From positions 4,154,001 to 4,218,000 of the forward strand of contig NZ_CP023695.1 in the NCBI RefSeq assembly GCF_008704395.1: DNA of 64,000 bases, written 5' to 3'. A program made the translations under genes and the position numbers. How positions within the stretch are numbered: the stretch's first letter is position 1; each line of letters begins with the position of its first letter. Of the stretch, positions 35,853 through 44,153 are shown piece by piece. The notes below the pieces were generated by a model. It was not told the origin of the DNA and searched no databases. It worked only from the letters and a program-made list of their open reading frames with translations. The DNA comes from Streptomyces alboniger (GTDB taxonomy: Bacteria; Actinomycetota; Actinomycetes; Streptomycetales; Streptomycetaceae).

Positions 35853-35875
35853 GCCCGTCCGGCGTTTGAGGACGA
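35853..35875 (-). repeat. dispersed Streptomyces intergenic repeat, copy B
   Basis: The inverted counterpart of the block at 3894-3916 (22 of 23 bases). It is preceded by two degenerate GCCCGCACGGA units (35813-35845) and lies between convergent genes, as copy A does. Confidence 0.6.
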
Positions 35876-35919
35876 ACCAGGCGAAGCCGGTGACAAGCAC
35901 CGCCCAAAGCAGCCGGTGA

Positions 35920-36678
35920 CTACCTGGGCTCGGGCGGCCGCTGCCGGGGCATGTTCGGCCGTGCCCCCGGCGGCAGCGGGAACCGCCCGGGCGGAGAGGG
36001 GGCCTCCCGGGCGGCCCCGGGCACCATCGCCTGCATGACCAGCGGCACAGGGCCCGCCCGGAACTCCACCATCCAGTCCGACGTCTCCGCCCGCACCAGC
36101 TCCGTCACGTCCTCGGAGAACCTCCGCAGCACCCCGAGGCACCGGTCCGCCGCCTCCCCCGCGGTCCCCTCCGTCGGCCCGAGGACCTCCCGCACGCTCT
36201 CCGACGCCCAGTCGAACTGCAACGCCTGGAGCCGCCGCTGCACGGCCTGCGCGGTCGCCACGTCCCGCATCCACCCGGACGTCAGCCCGAAGAACCGGTC
36301 GCACCCCACGCACGCCACCCCGACGAGCAGCGAGACGAACCCCCACGTGGCCACGCCCTGCGCCGCCCCGGCCAGATCGAGCAGCGGCAGCACCCCGGCG
36401 CCCACGCCGCCCAGCGCGGTGCCGGTCCGCAGCAGCCGCGCCCCGCGCCGCTTCCAGCCGCGGTCCGTGAGATACCACTCGGCGGTGTCGAGGGCGCCCC
36501 GCTCCACCCAGCGGTACAGCTCGTCGAGCCGCGCGGCGGGCTCGCCCCAGTCGCCGAGCGGGAAGGCCCGCCCGGTCAGGTCCCCGACACGCTGCCCGCC
36601 CGCACCGGTACCGGCACCCGCCCCCGCACCCTGCCCCTCGGGGGGCACCCCCTCGGGCTGCATCTCCGGCTGGCTCAC
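35920..36678 (-). CDS. SLATT-domain membrane protein
   Basis: A 252-residue protein with a helical N-terminal part (LDELYRWVERGALDTAEWYL), two transmembrane helices near 100-150 (GGVGAGVLPLLDLAG; GFVSLLVGVACVGC) and a long helical C-terminal half ending in a Pro-rich tail. This matches SLATT (SMODS- and SLOG-associated two-TM effector) proteins, some of which act in nucleotide-signal conflict systems. The GTG at 36676-36678 follows GAGGAG. No SMODS/SLOG partner is visible, so the role here may be housekeeping. Confidence 0.65.
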   Translation of the reverse strand: MSQPEMQPEGVPPEGQGAGAGAGTGAGGQRVGDLTGRAFPLGDWGEPAARLDELYRWVERGALDTAEWYLTDRGWKRRGARLLRTGTALGGVGAGVLPLLDLAGAAQGVATWGFVSLLVGVACVGCDRFFGLTSGWMRDVATAQAVQRRLQALQFDWASESVREVLGPTEGTAGEAADRCLGVLRRFSEDVTELVRAETSDWMVEFRAGPVPLVMQAMVPGAAREAPSPPGRFPLPPGARPNMPRQRPPEPR

Positions 36679-36955
36679 CCGGCACTCCTCTACGAGATCC
36701 CTGACTGTTCCCTGCGGGGCTGTTCCCTGCGGCGGCGCAACGTTTCCGGCCGATGCGGTGGCACAAGTCCTACCGCCCAATGGGTGGCCCTGAGCGCCGT
36801 TTCACGGCTTTTCCGCCCGGAAGAGGTGCTTGATCAGGTATAGGAGGACGGCCGACCTCACTCGAAAGAGTGCTGGGGCGACGGCACCCCTGACCACGTA
36901 GGCTCGTTTCAGGCGGAGACACCGCCTCATGGACCCGTAGGAAAGGGAGCTGATC

Positions 36956-37297
36956 GTGATCCCCGGTGGTGGCCAGCCCAACATGCAGCAGCTGCTCCAG
37001 CAGGCCCAGAAGATGCAGCAGGACCTCGCGACCGCGCAGGAGGAGCTGGCGCGGACCGAGGTGGACGGCCAGGCGGGCGGCGGCCTCGTCAAGGCGACGG
37101 TCACCGGCTCCGGTGAGCTGCGCGCCCTGGTGATCGACCCGAAGGCCGTGGACCCGGAGGACACCGAGACGCTGGCGGACCTGGTGGTCGCGGCGGTCCA
37201 GGCGGCGAACGAGAACGCGCAGACGCTCCAGCAGCAGAAGCTCGGCCCGCTGGCCCAGGGCCTGGGCGGCGGAGGCATGCCGGGCCTTCCCTTCTAA
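36956..37297 (+). CDS. YbaB/EbfC nucleoid-associated protein
   Basis: A 113-residue DNA-binding dimer protein. The helical N-terminus [20 protein letters not shown] and the conserved [20 protein letters not shown] strand region are diagnostic (read in two blocks). The GTG start follows AAAGGGAG. It precedes recR by 88 bases, the classic ybaB-recR pairing. Confidence 0.93.
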   Translation: MIPGGGQPNMQQLLQQAQKMQQDLATAQEELARTEVDGQAGGGLVKATVTGSGELRALVIDPKAVDPEDTETLADLVVAAVQAANENAQTLQQQKLGPLAQGLGGGGMPGLPF

Positions 37298-37385
37298 GAA
37301 ACCCCCCGGCCAACTACCGTACGTAGAGAGTCGGCAACCTCCTGGGGACCTCGGGGTCCGCGGGATCTTCCGGAAAGGCGTTCCG

Positions 37386-37985
37386 TTGTACGAAGGCGTG
37401 GTTCAGGACCTCATCGACGAGTTGGGCAGGCTGCCCGGCGTCGGTCCCAAGAGCGCGCAGCGGATCGCCTTCCACATCCTCCAGGCGGAGCCCACGGACG
37501 TGCGCCGGCTCGCGCACGCCCTCCTTGAGGTGAAGGACAAGGTCCGCTTCTGCGCGACCTGCGGGAACGTCGCGCAGGAAGAGCTGTGCAACATCTGCCG
37601 CGACCCGCGCCGCGACCTCTCGGTCATCTGCGTGGTCGAGGAGCCGAAGGACGTCGTGGCGATCGAGCGGACCCGCGAGTTCCGCGGGAAGTACCACGTC
37701 CTCGGCGGGGCGATCAGCCCGATCGAGGGCGTGGGCCCCGACGACCTGCGGATACGGGAACTCCTGGCGAGGCTCGCGGACGGCACCGTCACGGAACTGA
37801 TCCTGGCGACGGACCCGAACCTGGAGGGCGAGGCCACGGCGACGTACCTCGCACGCATGATCAAGCCCATGGGCCTGAAGGTCACCCGCCTGGCCAGCGG
37901 ACTCCCTGTCGGGGGAGATCTGGAATACGCGGACGAGGTCACCCTGGGCCGCGCTTTCGAGGGGAGACGACTCCTAGATGTCTGA
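37386..37985 (+). CDS. recR: recombination mediator RecR
   Basis: A 199-residue repair protein that helps load RecA at gaps. The helix-hairpin-helix [17 protein letters not shown] is at 16-32, the zinc ligands are C56, C59, C68 and C71, and the Toprim domain is at ~80-175 ([25 protein letters not shown]). TTG start after GGAAAGG. Its stop overlaps the next gene by 8 bases. RecF/RecO are not in the window. Confidence 0.96.
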   Translation: MYEGVVQDLIDELGRLPGVGPKSAQRIAFHILQAEPTDVRRLAHALLEVKDKVRFCATCGNVAQEELCNICRDPRRDLSVICVVEEPKDVVAIERTREFRGKYHVLGGAISPIEGVGPDDLRIRELLARLADGTVTELILATDPNLEGEATATYLARMIKPMGLKVTRLASGLPVGGDLEYADEVTLGRAFEGRRLLDV

Positions 37986-38646
37986 CGCCACGCTGAACAC
38001 CGTGACCGACAATCCGGACGACTTCGCGGTGCAGATCTCCGACCAGATCGAGAGCTTCATCGTCTCGGTCAGGGAGGTCGCGAAGGGCGACGAACCGGAT
38101 TCGGCCGTTCCCTTCCTCCTCCTGGAGGTCTCCCAGCTCCTCCTGGCCGGCGGCCGCCTGGGCGCGCACGAGGACATCGTCCCCGAGGAGCGGTACGAAC
38201 CCGACCTCGGCCCCGAGCAGGACGTCGACGACCTGCGGGAGCGCCTCGCGCTGCTCCTGGACCCCATCGACGTCTACTCCGAGGTCTTCGACCCGTACGA
38301 GCCCCGCAAGGCCCCCGTGCCCGCCCGGATCTCGGACGACCTGGCGGACGTCGTCGCGGACCTCTCCCACGGTCTGGCCCACTACCGCGCGGGCCGCACG
38401 ACCGAGGCCCTGTGGTGGTGGCAGTTCTCGTACTTCTCGAACTGGGGCTCCACCGCGTCGGCCACCCTGCGCGCCCTCCAGTCCCTGGTGGCCCACGTCC
38501 GCCTGAACCAGCCCCTGGAGGACCTCGACGGCCTGGACACGGACGAGGACCTCGCCGAGGAGGCGCTCGCCGAGGAGGCGGGCCGGGTGATGGCGGAGGA
38601 GATCGCGGGCCCGCTGGGCCTGCACACGGTGAAGCCGGTGCAGTAG
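37978..38646 (+). CDS. DUF5063 domain-containing protein
   Basis: A 222-residue acidic protein, almost all helical: [48 protein letters not shown]. It is an actinobacterial family of unknown function routinely downstream of recR. Its start lies within recR, so the two are co-translated; the protein may have a repair-linked or accessory role. Confidence 0.82.
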   Translation: MSDATLNTVTDNPDDFAVQISDQIESFIVSVREVAKGDEPDSAVPFLLLEVSQLLLAGGRLGAHEDIVPEERYEPDLGPEQDVDDLRERLALLLDPIDVYSEVFDPYEPRKAPVPARISDDLADVVADLSHGLAHYRAGRTTEALWWWQFSYFSNWGSTASATLRALQSLVAHVRLNQPLEDLDGLDTDEDLAEEALAEEAGRVMAEEIAGPLGLHTVKPVQ

Positions 38647-38892
38647 GCCCCGTCCGGCGGCCACCGCTTCCCCGCGCGCCCCTTGTGACCCGCCCCACTT
38701 TCCGGAGTGCAGCGCTCCACAGCGGGCATGTGCCAAGCCGAGCGATCGGAACGTACGACCCGACCAGCGGGAACGTACGCCCGCGGTGATCAGCTGGTGA
38801 GCGGGACATCTCACCATGTGACAGCCGCGAGGCGAATTTCGGTCGCTCGTTAAACTGAGCCGACCGCACAACGGATTGAGCGAGGAGCGCAC

Positions 38893-40170
38893 GTGGGCCT
38901 TGTCGTGCAGAAGTACGGAGGCTCCTCCGTAGCCGATGCCGAGGGCATCAAGCGGGTCGCCAAGAGAATCGTCGACGCCAAGAAGAACGGCCATCAGGTC
39001 GTTGTCGTGGTGTCGGCGATGGGCGACACGACGGATGAGTTGATCGATCTTGCCGGGCAGGTATCCCCGATCCCTGCCGGGCGCGAATTCGACATGCTGC
39101 TGACCGCCGGAGAGCGGATCTCCATGGCGCTGCTCGCCATGGCGATCAAAAACCTGGGCCACGAGGCCCAGTCGTTCACCGGCAGCCAGGCCGGCGTCAT
39201 CACCGACTCCGTCCACAACAAGGCGCGGATCATCGATGTCACCCCCGGGCGCATCAGGACCTCGATCGACGAGGGCAACATCGCCATCGTCGCCGGGTTC
39301 CAGGGCGTCAGCCAGGAGGGCAAGAACATCACCACGCTGGGCCGTGGCGGGTCGGACACGACCGCCGTCGCCCTCGCCGCCGCCCTCGACGCCGAGGTCT
39401 GCGAGATCTACACGGACGTGGACGGTGTCTTCACCGCCGACCCGCGTGTGGTCAAGAAGGCGCGGAAGATCGACTGGATCTCGTTCGAGGACATGCTGGA
39501 GCTGGCCAGCTCCGGGTCCAAGGTGCTCCTCCACCGCTGTGTGGAGTACGCACGCCGTTACAACATCCCGATCCACGTCCGCTCGTCCTTCAGCGGGCTC
39601 CAGGGCACGTGGGTCAGCAACAGCAACGAATCGCAAGGGGACCGCAAGGTGGAGCAGGCCATCATCTCCGGTGTCGCGCACGACACCTCCGAGGCCAAGA
39701 TCACGGTCGTCGGCGTGCCGGACAAGCCGGGCGAGGCCGCCTCGATCTTCCGCGCCATCGCGGACGCCGAGGTCAACATCGACATGGTCGTGCAGAACGT
39801 GTCGGCCGCCTCGACGGGCCTGACCGACATCTCCTTCACCCTCCCCAAGGCCGAGGGCCGCAAGGCCATCGACGCCCTGGAGAAGACGCGCTCGGCGATC
39901 GGCTTCGACTCCCTGCGCTACGACGACCAGATCGCGAAGATCTCCCTCGTCGGCGCCGGCATGAAGACCAACCCCGGAGTCACGGCGACCTTCTTCGAGG
40001 CGCTCAGCGACGCGGGCGTGAACATCGAGCTGATCTCGACCTCCGAGATCCGCATCTCGGTCGTCACGCGCGCCGATGACGTCAACGAAGCCGTGCGCGC
40101 CGTGCACACCGCCTTCGGCCTGGACTCCGACACGGACGAGGCCGTGGTCTATGGAGGCACCGGCCGATGA
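38893..40170 (+). CDS. ask: aspartate kinase (alpha subunit)
   Basis: A 425-residue enzyme that phosphorylates aspartate, the first step to lysine, threonine, methionine and diaminopimelate. KYGGSSVAD is the N-terminal nucleotide loop, [13 protein letters not shown] and [13 protein letters not shown] complete the kinase site, and two ACT domains follow after ~residue 255 ([28 protein letters not shown]). GTG start after GAGGAGCGCAC. It overlaps asd by four bases. ACT domains indicate feedback control, probably by Lys plus Thr. Confidence 0.96.
   Translation: MGLVVQKYGGSSVADAEGIKRVAKRIVDAKKNGHQVVVVVSAMGDTTDELIDLAGQVSPIPAGREFDMLLTAGERISMALLAMAIKNLGHEAQSFTGSQAGVITDSVHNKARIIDVTPGRIRTSIDEGNIAIVAGFQGVSQEGKNITTLGRGGSDTTAVALAAALDAEVCEIYTDVDGVFTADPRVVKKARKIDWISFEDMLELASSGSKVLLHRCVEYARRYNIPIHVRSSFSGLQGTWVSNSNESQGDRKVEQAIISGVAHDTSEAKITVVGVPDKPGEAASIFRAIADAEVNIDMVVQNVSAASTGLTDISFTLPKAEGRKAIDALEKTRSAIGFDSLRYDDQIAKISLVGAGMKTNPGVTATFFEALSDAGVNIELISTSEIRISVVTRADDVNEAVRAVHTAFGLDSDTDEAVVYGGTGR
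39649..40170 (+). CDS. probable internally started aspartate kinase beta subunit
   Basis: An in-frame GTG at codon 253 lies eight bases after AAGGGGACC, a plausible ribosome site. It would give 173 residues containing both ACT domains. This matches the known alpha2beta2 arrangement of Corynebacterium (beta ~172 residues) and reported Streptomyces enzymes. The start is inferred. Confidence 0.55.
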   Translation: MEQAIISGVAHDTSEAKITVVGVPDKPGEAASIFRAIADAEVNIDMVVQNVSAASTGLTDISFTLPKAEGRKAIDALEKTRSAIGFDSLRYDDQIAKISLVGAGMKTNPGVTATFFEALSDAGVNIELISTSEIRISVVTRADDVNEAVRAVHTAFGLDSDTDEAVVYGGTGR

Positions 40171-41225
40171 GCCGAAAGCCGACGCTCGCGGTCGTCGGAG
40201 CGACCGGGGCCGTCGGCACGGTCATGCTCCAGATCCTGTCGCAGCACGCCGACATCTGGGGCGAGATCCGACTCGTCGCCTCACCGCGCTCGGCCGGCCG
40301 CAAGCTGACCGTGCGCGGTGAGCAGGTCGAGGTCCTCGCGCTCTCCGAGGACGTCTTCGACGGGGTCGACGTCGCGATGTTCGACGTGCCCGACGAGGTG
40401 GCCGCCCAGTGGGCGCCGCTCGCCGCGGCCAAGGGCGTCGTCGTGGTCGACAACTCCGCGGCCTTCCGGATGGACCCGGACGTCCCCCTCGTCGTCCCCG
40501 AGGTCAATCCGCACGCCGCGCGCGTGCGCCCGCGCGGCATCGTCGCCAACCCCAACTGCACCACCCTGTCGATGATCGTCGCCGTCGGCGCGCTGCACGC
40601 CGAGTTCGGGCTGCGCGAGCTGATCGTCTCCTCGTACCAGGCCGTGAGCGGGGCCGGCCGCGACGGCGTGGAGACGCTGCGGCGCCAGCTGAAGCTCGTG
40701 GCGGGCTCCGAGCTGGGCACGAGCCCCGGGGACGTACGCCGGGCCGTCGGCGACGACACGGGGCCCTTCCCGGAGCCCGTGGCGCTGAACGTCGTGCCGT
40801 GGGCCGGGTCGCTGCGGGAGGACGGCTGGTCGTCGGAGGAGATGAAGGTCCGCGACGAGTCGCGCAAGATCCTCGGCCTGCCGGGGCTGCGCGTCGCCGC
40901 CACCTGCGTACGCGTCCCCGTGATCACGACGCACTCCCTGACCGTCCACGCCCGCTTCGAGGACGAGGTCACCGTCGACCGCGCGCGCGAGATCCTCGCC
41001 ACCGCGCCGGGGGTCGTGCTGTTCGACAACCCGGCCGCGGGGGAGTTCCCGACCCCCGCCGACGTGGTCGGCACCGACCCGACCTGGGTGGGCCGCGTGC
41101 GGCGCGCGCTGGACGACCCGACCGCCCTGGAACTCTTCGTGTGCGGGGACAACCTGCGCAAGGGGGCCGCCCTGAACACCGCGCAGATCGCGGAACTGGT
41201 GGCCAAGGAGTTCACGGCGGGCTGA
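40167..41225 (+). CDS. asd: aspartate-semialdehyde dehydrogenase
   Basis: A 352-residue NADPH enzyme that reduces aspartyl phosphate to aspartate semialdehyde. GATGAVG at 11-17 binds NADP; catalytic C131 is in [22 protein letters not shown] and [10 protein letters not shown] are typical. Its ATG overlaps the ask stop, forming the conserved ask-asd operon. Confidence 0.96.
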   Translation: MSRKPTLAVVGATGAVGTVMLQILSQHADIWGEIRLVASPRSAGRKLTVRGEQVEVLALSEDVFDGVDVAMFDVPDEVAAQWAPLAAAKGVVVVDNSAAFRMDPDVPLVVPEVNPHAARVRPRGIVANPNCTTLSMIVAVGALHAEFGLRELIVSSYQAVSGAGRDGVETLRRQLKLVAGSELGTSPGDVRRAVGDDTGPFPEPVALNVVPWAGSLREDGWSSEEMKVRDESRKILGLPGLRVAATCVRVPVITTHSLTVHARFEDEVTVDRAREILATAPGVVLFDNPAAGEFPTPADVVGTDPTWVGRVRRALDDPTALELFVCGDNLRKGAALNTAQIAELVAKEFTAG

Positions 41226-41576
41226 GGCCCGCGGTGATATGCCCCCCCGGGGCGCGGCGATATGCCGCCCCAGGGCCGAGGCCTCTGTGAGGTCTGTGTA
41301 AGTTCTGTGTCCAACTCGGTGGCCCAGGGCGCTTGAACTGGATCATCTCCGCGTTCGAAGATTCCCGTCCGACCACTGCAACCGGCAGCCGGACGCGGGG
41401 CGTCTTTAGCGGTCGCCCTCCGGGGTGGCCTGAGCGCCGTAAAAATGGGGCATAGGGGAAGAGCTGGTACGCATGGGGGCATTTGATGCATCGTCACGAG
41501 CGGTGCCCGCGCGACGCGCCGCAAACGCGATGCCGGATGCGTACAACCCTGACGGGGGGAAGCGTGTCCAACAGGC
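41226..41576. other. 351-base gap before the sigma factor gene
   Basis: Just after asd is a direct repeat of GCGG(T/C)GATATGCC (41231-41243 and 41254-41266). The rest holds TGTG-rich sequence (41288-41312) and no obvious terminator. A short ATG frame at 41473 with a good ribosome site runs into the sigma factor gene and could be a leader peptide; I do not call it a gene. Confidence 0.4.
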
Positions 41577-42239
41577 GTGGCAGAGGTACTCGACTTCACA
41601 GCGGTACAGGCGAGAGGCGCGGCAGCGCTGCGTCCCCCTCGTCGTACCCGCGCGGCCGGCGGCATGCCGGTGATCGCGCCCATGCCCGCAGCGCGGGCCG
41701 CCTCTCTTCCGGCGCAGCGCGAGGGCGCTGACGACACGATGACCGCCGGCACCACTGTCGACCACCTCACCGAGACCTACCGCGCCCACTACCGGTCGCT
41801 GCTCGGCCTCGCCGCGCTGCTCCTGGACGACACGGCGTCCTGCGAGGACGTGGTGCAGGAGGCGTTCATCCGGGTCCACTCCGCGCGCAAGCGGGTGCGG
41901 GACCCGGAGAAGACGCTCGCCTATCTGCGGCAGACCGTGGTGAACCTCTCACGGTCCGCCCTGCGGCGGCGCATCCTCGGGCTGAAGCTGCTCTCCAAGC
42001 CGATGCCGGACATGGCGAGCGCCGAGGAGGGGGCCTATGACCAGCTGGAGCGCGACGAGCTGATCAAGGCGATGAAGGGCCTCCAGCGACGCCAGCGCGA
42101 GGTCCTCGTGCTGCGCTACTTCGCCGATATGACCGAGGCGCAGGTCGCCGAGACCCTGGGCATATCCCTGGGCTCGGTGAAGGCGTACGGCTCGCGCGGC
42201 ATCGCGGCCCTGAGGGTCGCCATGGAGGCGCCGGCATGA
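41577..42239 (+). CDS. ECF-like RNA polymerase sigma factor
   Basis: A 220-residue sigma-70 family factor. The sigma2 domain is at ~65-130 (LLGLAALLLDDTASCEDVVQEAFIRVH, read in parts) and sigma4 at ~160-215 (LQRRQREVLVLRYFADMTEAQVAETLGISLGSVKAYGSRGIAALR, in blocks). The GTG start gives an odd ~55-residue N-terminal tail (PPRRTRAAGGMPVIAPMPAAR); ATGs at 41664 or 41739 are alternatives. Its stop overlaps the start of a membrane protein gene, the usual sigma/anti-sigma layout. Confidence 0.85.
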   Translation: MAEVLDFTAVQARGAAALRPPRRTRAAGGMPVIAPMPAARAASLPAQREGADDTMTAGTTVDHLTETYRAHYRSLLGLAALLLDDTASCEDVVQEAFIRVHSARKRVRDPEKTLAYLRQTVVNLSRSALRRRILGLKLLSKPMPDMASAEEGAYDQLERDELIKAMKGLQRRQREVLVLRYFADMTEAQVAETLGISLGSVKAYGSRGIAALRVAMEAPA

Positions 42240-43315
42240 GTGAGCGCAAGCGTGATGAGCAGGGCGGACTTGAGCAGCATGGCGGGAACGGAAACGTGAA
42301 CCACGGCCCCGAGGACGAACCCGGCGAGCTGGGCTCCGACGAGCTGGCGCTCCGGCGCATGATGCGGCGGGCCGTCGAGGAGATCGAGCCGAGCGAGCGC
42401 TCCCTCGAACACCTGCGGCACGCGGTCCCCGCCCGCAGGGCCCGCAAGCGCCAGGCCGTCGTCGGCCTCGCCGCCGCGGCCCTCTTCATCGGCACGGCGG
42501 TCCCCGCCCTGGTGCACGTCACCAACTCCCGGGGCGGCTCGGACGACCGCCCCTCGATCGCGGGCAACAGCCAGGAGGCGCAGGGCGGCTCCGGTCAGGG
42601 CAAGGGCCCCGACTCCGGTCGGAAGGACGCCGACCGCAAGCCCGGCAAGTCCAAGGAGAAGGGCAAGAAGGACAAGAAGGGCAAGAAGGACGGCAAGGGC
42701 AAGGGCGGCACGGGCGGCGGCGGTACGGGATCACCCGACCCCGGCGCCTCCGAAGCCGCCACCTCGCCCGCCTGCTCCGCGGCCCAGCTCAGCGCCACGG
42801 GCACCGCGGGCCCGGCGGACGCCGACAACAAGGTGTACGGCAGCTTCCGCGTCACCAACGTCTCCGGCAGCAGCTGCACGGTCGAGGCCGCGGGCGCGGT
42901 CAGCACCACGGCGCAGGGCGCGGCCGACCCCGCGAAGATCACGGTGGTGGACCACACGGCGGGCGACGCCGCGGGCGCCCTGCCCGATCCCTCGCTGGAG
43001 GCGAGCCCCCTCGTCCTGCAACCCGGCACGGCCTACGAGGTGCGCTTCGCCTGGGTGCCCTCGGAGACGTGCCCCACGGACGGCGGCAACGAACCCACCC
43101 CCAACCCCACACCCACCGACAGCGGCGGCGGCACCACGGAGGGCGGCACGACCGACGGCACGGCACCCCAGCTGGAGCGGACGGACGGCGGAGTGGCCGA
43201 CGGCAGCGTCGTCATCTCCCTGACCGCGGAGTCGGGCGCCCCCTCGGCGGCGACGACGGTCTCCAACGCGTGCGCGGGCACGATCTACCGCACCGGCATC
43301 CTGCCCGCGTCCTAG
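42236..43315 (+). CDS. single-pass membrane protein, possible sigma-factor partner
   Basis: A 359-residue protein. The cytoplasmic ~80 residues (ALRRMMRRAVEEIEPSERSLEHLR) could hold the sigma factor. A transmembrane helix (VVGLAAAALFIGTAVPALV) is at ~83-102, a Lys/Gly-rich spacer (KSKEKGKKDKKGKKDGKGKG) follows, and then an outside domain with paired cysteines resembling DUF4232. It lacks a classic ZAS zinc motif. Overlap with the sigma gene (ATGA) supports an anti-sigma role, but sequence alone does not prove it. Confidence 0.6.
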   Translation: MSERKRDEQGGLEQHGGNGNVNHGPEDEPGELGSDELALRRMMRRAVEEIEPSERSLEHLRHAVPARRARKRQAVVGLAAAALFIGTAVPALVHVTNSRGGSDDRPSIAGNSQEAQGGSGQGKGPDSGRKDADRKPGKSKEKGKKDKKGKKDGKGKGGTGGGGTGSPDPGASEAATSPACSAAQLSATGTAGPADADNKVYGSFRVTNVSGSSCTVEAAGAVSTTAQGAADPAKITVVDHTAGDAAGALPDPSLEASPLVLQPGTAYEVRFAWVPSETCPTDGGNEPTPNPTPTDSGGGTTEGGTTDGTAPQLERTDGGVADGSVVISLTAESGAPSAATTVSNACAGTIYRTGILPAS

Positions 43316-43349
43316 GCCCTTAGGGTCCCAGGTCCGCAGGGGCCCAGGT

Positions 43350-44123
43350 CTAGGGAGCCAGCCCCAGCCGCGCGTCGCGGGCGACCTCCGCCTCGCGGCG
43401 GAACAGGCGGAACCACATGAAGACGACGAAGCCCGCGAAGACGAACCACTCACCGGTGTAGCCGAGGTTCTGGAAGGCCTTCAGATCCAGGCCGGTGTTG
43501 TTCGGCGCGGTCGCCGGGACCGCCTTCATACCGGAGTCGCCCTTGTCGAGGGTGACCCAGGCGTCGTACACGTCGTCGCGTACGAGATTGACCAGCGAGG
43601 CCGAGCTGATCGCGCCCAGCTGACCCTTGGGGAGTCCGCCCGCCGCGCTCACCCCGTTGGAGCCGGGGCTCTCGGAGGCCTGGAGGGCGCCCTTGACGGT
43701 GACCTCGCCCTTGGGGGCGGCCGGGGCCTTGGCGGCGCTCGCGTCACCGGGAAGCCAGCCGCGGACCACGGGCAGCGACTTCCCGCTGTCCGTGCGCAGC
43801 AGGGTCAGCACATAGAAGCCGCGCTTGTCACCCAACTCCCGGTCCGGCACGAGGAGTTGCTCGCCGTACCGGCCGGTGGCCGTGGCCAGCTCGCCCGAGG
43901 TCTCCTTGTCGACGGGCAGCAGGGCGTCGAGAGGCCGGGCCCCGGCGTCCCGGCCGCGCGCGCCCCGCTGCTCCTCGGCCTGCTCCTTGGCGGACTCGTG
44001 GTCCTGCACGCGGTCCTCGAAGCGGCCGAGCTGCCAGGACCCCATGAAGACGCAGAAGGGGATGGCCAGCACGACGAAGACGTTGATCCCCCACCATCGG
44101 GGCGTCAGCAGAAACCGGTACAC
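43350..44123 (-). CDS. SURF1 family protein
   Basis: A 257-residue membrane protein with the SURF1 arrangement: an N-terminal helix (WGINVFVVLAIPFCVFMGSW), a long outside domain with GRYGEQLLVPDRE and VVRGWLPGD, and a C-terminal helix (WFVFAGFVVFMWFRLF). SURF1 helps insert heme a into cytochrome oxidase subunit I. GTG start. No cox genes are nearby. It is tail-to-tail with the putative sigma partner. Confidence 0.9.
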   Translation of the reverse strand: MYRFLLTPRWWGINVFVVLAIPFCVFMGSWQLGRFEDRVQDHESAKEQAEEQRGARGRDAGARPLDALLPVDKETSGELATATGRYGEQLLVPDRELGDKRGFYVLTLLRTDSGKSLPVVRGWLPGDASAAKAPAAPKGEVTVKGALQASESPGSNGVSAAGGLPKGQLGAISSASLVNLVRDDVYDAWVTLDKGDSGMKAVPATAPNNTGLDLKAFQNLGYTGEWFVFAGFVVFMWFRLFRREAEVARDARLGLAP

Positions 44124-44153
44124 ACTCCCACGGTACGGGGCCCCGGCGAGCCG

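Noticed and set aside
36800..36955. Possible small RNA or tRNA before ybaB
   Set aside because: No tRNA arm pattern (GGTTCGAATCC-like) or conserved SRP RNA structure could be seen.
41473..41673. Short plus frame starting MGAFDASSRAVPARRAAN with a ribosome-like site
   Set aside because: It overlaps the sigma factor start in another frame and has only moderate third-position GC; no recognised family. Could still be a leader peptide.
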